Shown here: positions 1 through 7,527 of the stretch, one piece after another | Layout: every line of letters starts with the position of its first letter | Numbering within the stretch: position 1 is the first letter of the stretch | Origin: an uncultured Prevotellaceae bacterium | GTDB taxonomy: Bacteria; Bacteroidota; Bacteroidia; Bacteroidales; Muribaculaceae | Length of the DNA: 9,375 bases | Assembly: GCA_945983195.1 (NCBI GenBank) | Contig: CAMFSS010000063.1 | Span: 1-9,375 of the forward strand | Reading direction: 5' to 3' | Translations under genes and position numbers: made by a program | The notes under the pieces: model-generated | Databases searched by the model: none | What the model saw: the letters and a program-made list of their open reading frames with translations, nothing else | What the model was told of the DNA's origin: nothing

Positions 1-2273
1 GTATGCTCGAGGACGAGAATGGGAATCTGTGGTTTGGCACGAACAAAGGACTTGTGAAATTCAATCCCAACACGGCAGCGGTGAAGGTGTTCACCATGAA
101 GGACGGCCTGCCGGGCAACCAGTTCAACTACGGCCAGGCAGTAAAGACAGGCAGCGGAATGTTCTATTTCGGCTGCATCGACGGCGTAGTAGCCTTCAAT
201 CCGCAGAACGAGGAACTTCAAAGCTCGCCCGAAGGGATCTACTTCACTCGAATGGACGTGCTCAACGACGAGGTGCACCCCGGAGAGGAGGGTTCGCCGC
301 TTGAACAAAACATACTCTTTACCGATAAAATCACTCTACCCTACGACTTGGCAACATTCTCGCTCGATGTGGCATCGCCCAACTTCGGCACCACAGGCGG
401 CGACATCTACAGCTACAAGATAGAGCCACTTGGCGACAAGTGGATAACGATGCGCAACAACCGCATATCATTCAACAACCTTGCTACCGGCGACTACAAG
501 CTGACGGTGCGCGTGGAGAACAACGGCAAGAAAGTGGAGCGTGAGATGCAAATCACGATACTGCCGCCGGGGTGGCTGGCGCGGTGTGCATTCTTCTGCA
601 TCTTCCTCATGGCAGCAATAGGTGTGGCATGCTGCTTCATCTGGTATCGCAACCGCAAGGAACAGCAACTGAGGGAGCGACAGCAGATGTTTGCCATCAG
701 CAAGGAGAAGGAACTCTACCAGAACAAAGTGAACTTCTTCACAGAAGTGGCACACGAGATACGCACACCGCTGGCACTCATAGATGCACCGCTTGAGGCG
801 ATAGAGGACATAGGAGTGAAAGACGACAAGGTGAAGCACTATCTGAGCGTGATGCGCCAGAACACGCGCCGTCTGCTCAACCTCACCGGGCAGCTACTCG
901 ACTTCCAGAAGATAGACTCGGGGCGCATGGTGCTATCGAGCGAGAATGTGGACATCACGATGCTCGTGACAGAGACACTCGACCGCTTTGAGCCCGCAAT
1001 AACGCTGAAGCACAAGCGGCTGCTGCGCAATGTGAGCGCAGATGAGCAGATAATCGTGTCGACCGACAAGGAAGCTGTGACAAAGATTATGAGCAACTTG
1101 CTCAACAATGCGCTGAAATATGCCAACAAGACCATAGAGGTGACGCTCAGAGCCGACGAGAACCACTTTGTGCTCAGCGTGATGAGCGACGGCAAGAAAA
1201 TCACCGAGGCTGACCGCCGCCGCATATTCGAGCCGTTCTATCAGGTGGACAAGACCGTGAGCGGCGAGAACGGAGTGGGAATAGGGCTGCCGCTGTCGCT
1301 CTCACTGACCAAGATGCTTGGCGGCGTGCTCTATCTGGAGGACAACACCGGCGACGTGAACGTGTTCTCGCTGTCGATGCCAATCAACAAGACCGATGTG
1401 AAGCAGAACAACAAGAACGCGATGAACACATCGGACTACCTCATAGAAGAGGGGTCGAACCAGTCGAAGGAGAATGCGGCAGGCTACACGGTGCTGATAG
1501 TGGAGGACAACGACAATATGCGCGAGTTCCTTGCCGACCAGGTGAACTTGTCGTTCTCGGTGGAAACCGCATGCAACGGCAAGGAGGCATTTGAGAAGCT
1601 GAAATCGAGCCACATCGACCTCATAGTCACCGACGTGATGATGCCCGAAATGAACGGCTACGAGCTTTGCAAGGCTGTGAAAGCCGACCTCGACCTCTCG
1701 CACATACCGGTGGTGTTCATCACAGCCAAGAACGACCTCGACAGCAAGATAAAGAGCCTGCAACTCGGAGCGGAAGCCTACATAGAGAAACCCTTCTCGG
1801 TGAAATACTTCAGACAGCTCATACGGTCGCTGCTCGACAACCGCCGCCGAGAGCGCGAGGCCTTCTCGAAAAAGCCATTCTTCAACGTGGACAACATGCA
1901 CGTGAACAAAGCCGATGAGGAATTCATCAACAAAGTGGTGAAAATCATAGAGGACAACATCGGCGAGGACGACTTCAGCGTGGAATCGATGGCCGACATA
2001 TTCTGCATGAGCCATTCGAGCCTGCTTCGCAAGATAAAGACGGTGTTCAACCTGTCGCCAGTGGAGCTGATAAGGCTAATCAAGCTGAAAAAGGCCGCCG
2101 AACTGATACAGGAGGGCAAGTACCGCATAGGCGACATTTGCTACATGGTGGGCATATCGTCGCAGAGCTACTTCAGCAAACTATTCTTCAAGCAATTCGG
2201 CATCACGCCCAAGGACTTTGAGAAGCAGTGCCAGAAAAAGCAGCAAAATGCGGTGCCGGAGCAACTGAAATAG
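1..2273 (+). CDS. Hybrid two-component system (HTCS) regulator, 5'-truncated by window edge
   Basis: This is a one-protein sensor and transcription factor of the type that controls glycan-utilisation loci in Bacteroidota. Residues are counted from the ATG at position 3, but that Met is probably internal: HTCS proteins are usually about 1300-1400 residues and only about 756 are seen. Domains in order: end of the two-component regulator propeller (motifs NLWFGTNKGLVKFNP and MFYFGCIDGVVAFNP, residues 9-68), Y_Y_Y domain (about 110-188), one membrane helix (about 190-214), HisKA with phospho-acceptor His251 in HEIRTPL, HATPase with N-box Asn365/Asn369 and glycine box Gly424-Gly428 (GVGIGL), receiver with Glu501/Asp502, phospho-acceptor Asp544 and Lys596, and an AraC-type helix-turn-helix (about 641-747). 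The first ATP-binding glycine motif is degenerate (SDGKKI). By position and family it probably responds to an oligosaccharide in the periplasm and activates the downstream enzyme genes; the ligand cannot be read from the sequence. Confidence 0.95.
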   Translation, partial: MLEDENGNLWFGTNKGLVKFNPNTAAVKVFTMKDGLPGNQFNYGQAVKTGSGMFYFGCIDGVVAFNPQNEELQSSPEGIYFTRMDVLNDEVHPGEEGSPLEQNILFTDKITLPYDLATFSLDVASPNFGTTGGDIYSYKIEPLGDKWITMRNNRISFNNLATGDYKLTVRVENNGKKVEREMQITILPPGWLARCAFFCIFLMAAIGVACCFIWYRNRKEQQLRERQQMFAISKEKELYQNKVNFFTEVAHEIRTPLALIDAPLEAIEDIGVKDDKVKHYLSVMRQNTRRLLNLTGQLLDFQKIDSGRMVLSSENVDITMLVTETLDRFEPAITLKHKRLLRNVSADEQIIVSTDKEAVTKIMSNLLNNALKYANKTIEVTLRADENHFVLSVMSDGKKITEADRRRIFEPFYQVDKTVSGENGVGIGLPLSLSLTKMLGGVLYLEDNTGDVNVFSLSMPINKTDVKQNNKNAMNTSDYLIEEGSNQSKENAAGYTVLIVEDNDNMREFLADQVNLSFSVETACNGKEAFEKLKSSHIDLIVTDVMMPEMNGYELCKAVKADLDLSHIPVVFITAKNDLDSKIKSLQLGAEAYIEKPFSVKYFRQLIRSLLDNRRREREAFSKKPFFNVDNMHVNKADEEFINKVVKIIEDNIGEDDFSVESMADIFCMSHSSLLRKIKTVFNLSPVELIRLIKLKKAAELIQEGKYRIGDICYMVGISSQSYFSKLFFKQFGITPKDFEKQCQKKQQNAVPEQLK

Positions 2274-2326
2274 CCGAAAAAAGTGGTAATTGCAGTAAAC
2301 TTTCAATTTTTTGATGATTTCATGGC

Positions 2327-2356
2327 TTTTAGATACCGAAATAATGAGTAATTTTG
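2327..2356 (+). promoter_or_regulatory. Candidate Bacteroidota promoter for the esterase-galactosidase operon
   Basis: TAATTTTG at 2349-2356 matches the Bacteroidota -7 consensus TAnnTTTG exactly. A weak -33-like TTTT lies at 2327-2330, 18 bases upstream, instead of the preferred TTTG. The predicted transcription start is near 2363, giving a leader of about 70 bases before the esterase ATG. A promoter is expected here because the enzyme genes follow a 158-base gap after the regulator. The upstream half is poor, which would fit a promoter that needs an activator such as the HTCS, but this is inference. Confidence 0.5.
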
Positions 2357-2366
2357 TCATGAGAAG

Positions 2367-2386
2367 AGAGGTGAATTTCAGCCTCT
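2367..2386 (+). promoter_or_regulatory. Small hairpin / imperfect palindrome in the esterase leader
   Basis: Arms AGAGG (2367-2371) and CCTCT (2382-2386) are perfectly complementary. Inside them TGA (2372-2374) pairs with TCA (2378-2380), with one bulged G at 2381 and a three-base loop, giving an eight-pair stem. It starts a few bases after the predicted transcription start. It could be a 5'-end structure of the mRNA or a DNA site for a regulator; it has no following T-run and is not placed like a terminator. Confidence 0.35.
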
Positions 2387-2431
2387 AATAGCAATTGACA
2401 TAAACTGACGCGAAAAAACAATCATCAAACA

Positions 2432-4354
2432 ATGGACAAGAATAGCATAAGAAGAATGTGCATAGCACCGGCACTGCTTGCCGTGTCGCTCGTTGCCGGA
2501 GCAAAGGTGGAGCTGCCACAGTTTGTGACCGACAGCATGGTAATACAACAAAAAAGCAACCTGAAGATAGAAGGCAAGGCTTCACGCAACGTGAAGGTGA
2601 CAACCTCGTGGAACGGAGAGACCACCGTAGCCAACACTGACGGCAACGGACACTTCACGGTGACACTTGCCACGCCAAAAGCCGGAGGACCGCATAAAAT
2701 CACCTTCGACGACGGCGAGCGGCTCACACTGCGCGACATATATTCGGGCGAAGTGTGGCTTTGCTCGGGACAGTCGAACATGGAAATGCCTGTGGGCGGC
2801 TGGGGCAAGGTGATGAACTACGAGCAGGAGATAGCCAATGCCAACTACAAAAACATACGCTTCCTGCAAGTGCAGAAACAGATAGGCTACAAGCCAGCCG
2901 ACGACACCAATATAAATATGGGAGGGTGGCGCACATGCTCGCCTGCCACGGTGGAGAATTTCTCGTCGATAGCCTACTTCTATGCACGCGAAATGTCGGC
3001 AAAGCTCGGTGTGCACGTGGGAGTGATTGACTGCACATGGGGCGGCACACCAGCCGAAGCGTGGACAAGCTATGAGGGCGTGAAATCGGTGCCCGGATTT
3101 GAGAAAGAGACTCAACTGCTCAGCGAAGGCAACTTCGATGCAGCCAAGATGAAGCAACTCTACGAGAAAGAGATAGAGGAGTGGATGAAGGTGGCATCGT
3201 CGGGCAGCAAGACCTTTGATGCAGGACGCTACGATGCATCGCTTCCGAAAATGGCACTTCCCTGCGAGTGGGAGAAATCGGCACTTCCCGACTTCGACGG
3301 CATAGTGTGGTTCCAATATGCAATCGACATACCAGCCGACTGGGCAGGAAAGGCAGTGGAGCTGCACCTGGGCATGATTGACGATGAGGACGTGACCTAC
3401 TTCAACGGCACGAAGATTGCCGAAGGTTCGGGCTACAACGTGCAGCGCGTGTACACCGTTCCGGCAGAAATGGTGAAAGCCGGACGCTCGGTGATTTCGG
3501 TGCGCGTGAGCGACTTCGGTGGCGGAGGCGGAATATGGGGCGATGCAGCCGACATGGCAGCAGTGCAGGGCGGCAAGCGCATAGCACTTGCCGGCGACTG
3601 GAACTACAGCATAGCAGCCGACTTCAGCAAGCTGCCGCGCCGCCCGGTGTCGGTGGAGAGCTCGAGCTTCCCCTGTGTGCTCTACAATGCCATGCTCTAT
3701 CCGCTTCACACCATGCCTGTGAAGGGCGTACTGTGGTATCAGGGCTGCGCCAATGTGGGTAGTGATGCACAATACTCGGTGCTCTTCAAGCGACTGATTG
3801 CCGACTGGCGCACGCTGTGGAACAATGAGCAACTACCATTCTACTTTGTGCAGCTTGCCGGATTCCTCCAGCCGCAACTCATACAGCCCGATTCGGAGTG
3901 GGCAGCACTCCGCCAGGCACAAGCCGATGCACTTGAACTCGACAACACCGCCATGGCAGTGGCAATCGACATAGGCAACCCCGACGACATTCACCCGAAG
4001 AACAAGCAGGAGGTGGCACGCCGCCTTTCGCTCATAGCCCTGAACCGCACTTACGGACGCGGTGATGTGACATTCGAGGCACCAAAGCCGGTGTCGCTGG
4101 GTGCGGCAGGCAACGATGCACTTGTGAAATTCGACAACGAGGTGAGAGCCGACGGCGGTGCACCGAAGGGATTCATTGCCCTTGTAGGAGGCAAGTGGGT
4201 GCGCCCCGAAGCCAAGATAGTGGACCACAATGTGGTGCGCCTCACAGCCGACGGCAAGATAGAGCAGGTGAAATATGACTGGGCCGACTATCCCGACGGC
4301 AACCTGCGCGGCATTACCGGACTGCCTGTAGCCCCCTTCAAAATGGGAGAATAG
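2432..4354 (+). CDS. Secreted sialate O-acetylesterase-family (SASA) carbohydrate esterase
   Basis: This 640-residue protein belongs to the SGNH-like SASA family (PF03629), which removes O-acetyl groups from sialic acids or from plant polysaccharides such as xylan and mannan. The N-terminus has basic residues followed by a hydrophobic run (about residues 8-24), consistent with a signal peptide cut near AGA/K and a periplasmic or surface location. The nucleophile is Ser115 in GQSNMEMP, and the Asp-His pair is Asp518/His521 in PDDIHP. Between the two halves of the catalytic domain lies a jelly-roll insert (about residues 275-390, starting near CEWEKSALPDFDG), as is usual in Bacteroidota members. 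The usual WYQGE block reads WYQGC, with Cys439. The ATG at 2432 gives a complete signal peptide; Met9 (2456) is a less likely alternative. It is the first gene of the probable operon, 63 bases before the alpha-galactosidase. Whether the substrate is an acetylated sialic acid or an acetylated plant glycan is not decidable here; the galactosidase neighbour slightly favours a galactose-bearing acetylated glycan. Confidence 0.92.
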   Translation: MDKNSIRRMCIAPALLAVSLVAGAKVELPQFVTDSMVIQQKSNLKIEGKASRNVKVTTSWNGETTVANTDGNGHFTVTLATPKAGGPHKITFDDGERLTLRDIYSGEVWLCSGQSNMEMPVGGWGKVMNYEQEIANANYKNIRFLQVQKQIGYKPADDTNINMGGWRTCSPATVENFSSIAYFYAREMSAKLGVHVGVIDCTWGGTPAEAWTSYEGVKSVPGFEKETQLLSEGNFDAAKMKQLYEKEIEEWMKVASSGSKTFDAGRYDASLPKMALPCEWEKSALPDFDGIVWFQYAIDIPADWAGKAVELHLGMIDDEDVTYFNGTKIAEGSGYNVQRVYTVPAEMVKAGRSVISVRVSDFGGGGGIWGDAADMAAVQGGKRIALAGDWNYSIAADFSKLPRRPVSVESSSFPCVLYNAMLYPLHTMPVKGVLWYQGCANVGSDAQYSVLFKRLIADWRTLWNNEQLPFYFVQLAGFLQPQLIQPDSEWAALRQAQADALELDNTAMAVAIDIGNPDDIHPKNKQEVARRLSLIALNRTYGRGDVTFEAPKPVSLGAAGNDALVKFDNEVRADGGAPKGFIALVGGKWVRPEAKIVDHNVVRLTADGKIEQVKYDWADYPDGNLRGITGLPVAPFKMGE

Positions 4355-4417
4355 GAATTGAAGGGAAACCGATGATAACATAAATCATATCTAATATTAA
4401 CAACATAATCAATTTCA

Positions 4418-6565
4418 ATGAAACTTATAACCAAAACAATGCTTGCGGCAGTGTGCATGCTGCCGCTATCGGGATTGACCACATCGGCCAAGGAGCAGAT
4501 AGTGGTGGAATCGGAAAACACTGCGCTGGTGTTCACAGTGGGCGACAACGGCCGCCTTTATCAGAGCTACTTCGGCAAGCGCATTGCCAATGCCGGTGAC
4601 TATGCCTCGCTTCCCCTCGGCAATGAGGCTTACCTGACACACGGCATGGAAGACTACTTTGAGCCGGCACTCCACATCAACCGTGCCGACGGCAACCCAT
4701 CGCCACTGCTCACCTACAAGAGCCACACCGTGACTCCGTGCAAAGGCGGCAAGGAGACAGTGATAACCCTCGTCGACCCGGTATATGCCGATGAGGTGGC
4801 AATGCACTTTGTGAGCTACGAGAAGGAGAACGTGTTCAAGACCTGGACAGAGATTTTCAACAAGGAGAAGGGCGCAATCGTGCTTGAGAAGTTTGCATCG
4901 TCGCTGCTTCACTTCACATCCCCCAACAATTACCTGACACAGTATAACGGCGACTGGGCAAGAGAAGCCAATGCCTTCACGCAGGAGCTTTTCTACGGAA
5001 AGAAGGACGTTGACACCAAGCTCGGCACACGTGCCAATATGTTTGTGTCGCCATTCTTCCAGCTTTCGCTTGGCGCACCCGCCACAGAGAAGAGCGGAGA
5101 GGTGCTTGTGGGCACACTTGGCTGGACCGGTAACTTCCGCTTCACTTTTGAGGTGGACAACAAGGGTGATCTGCGCGTGCTTAGCGGCATCAACCCCTAT
5201 TTCTCGCAGTATCGTCTGGCAAAGGGAGGCAGCTTCCGCACACCGGAGTTCATCTTCACACTCAGCCGCAAGGGAACAGGCGAAGCAAGCCGCAACCTGC
5301 ACGACTGGGCACGCCGCTATCAGGTGAAGAACGGTATGGGCGACCGCATGACGCTGCTCAACAACTGGGAGTCGACCTACTTCGACTTCGACGAGAAGAA
5401 GCTCATCACCCTTATCGGCGAAGCCAAGGAATTCGGAGTGGACATGTTCCTGCTCGATGACGGCTGGTTTGGCAACAAGTATCCGCGCCACAGCGATACA
5501 CAGGGTCTTGGCGACTGGGACGAGACTGCCAACAAACTGCCCAACGGCATCGGTCGTCTCACCGAGGAAGCCAAGAAGCAGGGCGTGAAATTCGGACTCT
5601 GGATTGAGCCGGAAATGGTGAACCCGAAATCGGAACTCTACGAGAAGCACAAGGACTGGGTGATTACACTCCCCAACCGCGAAGAATACTACTTCCGCAA
5701 CCAGCTCGTACTCGACCTCAGCAACCCGAAGGTGCAGGACTATGTATTTAATGTAGTAGACGAACTTAAGACCAAGTACCCCGACATTGCATTCTTCAAG
5801 TGGGACTGCAACAGCCCGATAACCAACATCTACTCGACCTACGAGAAGATGAACCAGAGCCACCTTTACATTGACTATGTTCGCGGACTCTACAATGTGC
5901 TCGACCGCGTTGCAGCAAAATATCCCGACCTCCCAATGATGCTTTGCGCCGGCGGTGGCGGACGCACGGACTACGAGGCACTGAAATACTTCCCCGAAAT
6001 GTGGGTGAGCGACGATACCGACCCGATAGAGCGTCTTTTCATACAGTGGGGCTACTCACAGGTGTTCCCGGCAAAGGTGCAGTGCGCACACGTGACCACA
6101 TGGAACAAGAGCGCAAGCGCAAAATTCCGCGTGAATGTGGCAATGATGGGCAAGCTCGGCTTCGACCTCAACCTGCACGACCTCTCAGCCAGCGACCTTG
6201 CATACTGCAAGCAGGCTGTGAAGAACTATAACCGCCTGAAACCGGTGATTCTCGACGGCGACCAGTATCGCCTCGTATCGCCCTACGAGGGCAACCACGC
6301 CGCTACAATGTATGTGGGCAAGGACAAGCGCAAAGCAGTGGTGTTTGCATTCGACGTTCATCCGCGCTATGCAGAGAAACTCTACAACGTAGTGCTTGAA
6401 GGACTTGACGCCAATGCCACATACGAGGTACGCGAGATAGACCGTGCCGACTGCACAGTGGGTGATGCAAAGACCTATTCGGGCGACTACCTGATGACTG
6501 TGGGTCTGCCACTATTCAGCTGCAACAAGCTATTCAGCACCGTAGTGGAACTTACAAAGAAATAA
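4418..6565 (+). CDS. Secreted GH36 alpha-galactosidase
   Basis: The 715-residue product matches glycoside hydrolase family 36 over its whole length, close to the usual size of about 720. It hydrolyses terminal alpha-linked galactose, for example from raffinose-type sugars, galactomannan side chains or host glycans. A signal peptide occupies about residues 1-24, with likely cleavage at TSA/K, so it should act in the periplasm or at the surface. An N-terminal beta-sandwich (about 30-290) is followed by the (beta/alpha)8 barrel (about 300-620) and a small C-terminal beta domain. In the barrel I see Asp347-Asp348-Gly-Trp350 (LLDDGWFG), the nucleophile Asp463 in KWDCN, the substrate-binding CAGGGGR block (Cys510-Arg516), and the probable acid/base Asp532 in SDDTDPIER. 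All expected catalytic residues are present. It lies between the esterase and the GH92 remnant with short gaps (63 and 13 bases), and no promoter consensus is visible in the 63-base gap, so co-transcription is likely. The exact glycan is not known. Confidence 0.95.
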   Translation: MKLITKTMLAAVCMLPLSGLTTSAKEQIVVESENTALVFTVGDNGRLYQSYFGKRIANAGDYASLPLGNEAYLTHGMEDYFEPALHINRADGNPSPLLTYKSHTVTPCKGGKETVITLVDPVYADEVAMHFVSYEKENVFKTWTEIFNKEKGAIVLEKFASSLLHFTSPNNYLTQYNGDWAREANAFTQELFYGKKDVDTKLGTRANMFVSPFFQLSLGAPATEKSGEVLVGTLGWTGNFRFTFEVDNKGDLRVLSGINPYFSQYRLAKGGSFRTPEFIFTLSRKGTGEASRNLHDWARRYQVKNGMGDRMTLLNNWESTYFDFDEKKLITLIGEAKEFGVDMFLLDDGWFGNKYPRHSDTQGLGDWDETANKLPNGIGRLTEEAKKQGVKFGLWIEPEMVNPKSELYEKHKDWVITLPNREEYYFRNQLVLDLSNPKVQDYVFNVVDELKTKYPDIAFFKWDCNSPITNIYSTYEKMNQSHLYIDYVRGLYNVLDRVAAKYPDLPMMLCAGGGGRTDYEALKYFPEMWVSDDTDPIERLFIQWGYSQVFPAKVQCAHVTTWNKSASAKFRVNVAMMGKLGFDLNLHDLSASDLAYCKQAVKNYNRLKPVILDGDQYRLVSPYEGNHAATMYVGKDKRKAVVFAFDVHPRYAEKLYNVVLEGLDANATYEVREIDRADCTVGDAKTYSGDYLMTVGLPLFSCNKLFSTVVELTKK

Positions 6566-6578
6566 AACAGATGTCGTG

Positions 6579-7517
6579 ATGAGAAAAACGATATTGACAA
6601 TTACTGTAATCACCGGTTTTGCCATGAGCTGCAAGGCCGGTGATTTCACTAAATATGTGAACCCGATGATAGGCACGGGAGCAGTGGAAAACAGCCTGTC
6701 GGGCAACAACCACCCGGCAGCCACTGTGCCCTACGGAATGGTGCAGCTCGGACCCGACACGCACATTGCCCCCGACTGGTACAATGCATCGGGCTACAAC
6801 TACAACGACAGCACCATCTACGGTTTCACGCACACTCGCCTCTCGGGTACGGGAGCAAGCGACCTTATTGACGTGAGCCTGTTTCCAACGACCACACGCG
6901 CCGAGTCGTCGCGATTCAGCCACACGATAGAGATAGCCACACCGGGCTATTATGGCGTGCGCCTTGCCGACGAGAACATCATGGCAGAATTGACAGCCAC
7001 ACCGCGAGTGGGCATACACCGCTACACCTATCCCGAAGCAGGGAATATGAATCTGTGGATCGACATGGAACGCTCAGCCAACAAGGCGAGCTGGAACCGC
7101 ACCATCATCAACTCACAGATACGCAAGGTGTCGGACTATGCCGTAGCCGGCTACCGAATCATCACAGGTTGGGCAAAATTGAGGAAAATCTACTTCTATG
7201 CCGAGTTTTCAATGCCAATCAAGGGGCTGCTGATGTGCAGCAACGGCAAAGAGGAGGCGAGCGTAGATGTTGCCAACGGCACTGCGCTCAAGGCACTGCT
7301 GACGTTTGGCACCGCAACGGCTACGTTCCGGGAATTTCTACACTGCACGCTTCACCTTGAGAATGGCAAGGAACTGAAGATTGTGGCCAAGACGGCAAAC
7401 AAGACGTATTACCACGTCAGTCAGGTGAAGCTCAACGGCAAAGTGCTAAAAGGCACTACGCTCAAGCATAGCGACATTATGAATGGAGGATTACTTGAAT
7501 TTTACATGTGCAAATAG
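6579..7517 (+). CDS. GH92-family protein with large in-frame internal deletion (probably not catalytic)
   Basis: The 312-residue product starts like a GH92 exo-alpha-mannosidase: signal peptide (1-20), then the typical YVNPMIGTG and HPAATVPYGMVQLGPDT, GFTHTRLSGTGASDL and YFYAEFS motifs of the N-terminal beta-sandwich (to about residue 245). Within about ten residues it continues into the family's extreme C-terminus (LHLENGKELKIVA, VKLNGKVL, IMNGGLLEF, residues 257-309). GH92 enzymes are normally about 740-770 residues, so some 430 are missing, including the alpha/alpha barrel that carries the catalytic acid and base. The join lies near 7311-7345 and the frame stays open. The protein is therefore unlikely to be a working mannosidase; it may be a decaying gene, a small secreted sugar-binding relic, or an assembly collapse. 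I chose ATG 6579; GTG 6576 directly before it is an alternative. Cys18 after AMS resembles a weak lipobox, so lipoprotein export is possible. It follows the galactosidase by 13 bases and precedes galM by 10, consistent with one operon. Confidence 0.8.
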   Translation: MRKTILTITVITGFAMSCKAGDFTKYVNPMIGTGAVENSLSGNNHPAATVPYGMVQLGPDTHIAPDWYNASGYNYNDSTIYGFTHTRLSGTGASDLIDVSLFPTTTRAESSRFSHTIEIATPGYYGVRLADENIMAELTATPRVGIHRYTYPEAGNMNLWIDMERSANKASWNRTIINSQIRKVSDYAVAGYRIITGWAKLRKIYFYAEFSMPIKGLLMCSNGKEEASVDVANGTALKALLTFGTATATFREFLHCTLHLENGKELKIVAKTANKTYYHVSQVKLNGKVLKGTTLKHSDIMNGGLLEFYMCK

Positions 7518-7527
7518 TTTTTCTCGT

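Noticed and set aside
2303..2314. Short TCAA-TTTT-TTGA palindrome after the HTCS gene as a terminator
   Set aside because: Only four weak base pairs and no G/C-rich stem, so an intrinsic terminator cannot be supported.
2582..3832. Long minus-strand open frame (416 codons) opposite the esterase
   Set aside because: Same explanation: a codon-bias shadow of the sense gene, with no family resemblance and no upstream signals.
4466..5863. Very long open frame (465 codons) on the minus strand opposite the alpha-galactosidase
   Set aside because: It lies inside a gene with intact catalytic motifs, its translation is rich in Cys, His and Val with no recognisable domain, and such frames arise from the G/C-ending codon bias of the real gene.
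6571..6579. ATG-TCG-TGA mini-frame ahead of the GH92 gene
   Set aside because: Two codons only; there is no reason to treat it as a leader peptide.
7483..7527. Upstream in-frame ATG extending galM by 15 residues
   Set aside because: It overlaps the conserved GH92 C-terminus, and aldose epimerases of this type begin close to the MKIEKK start; the extension has no family support.
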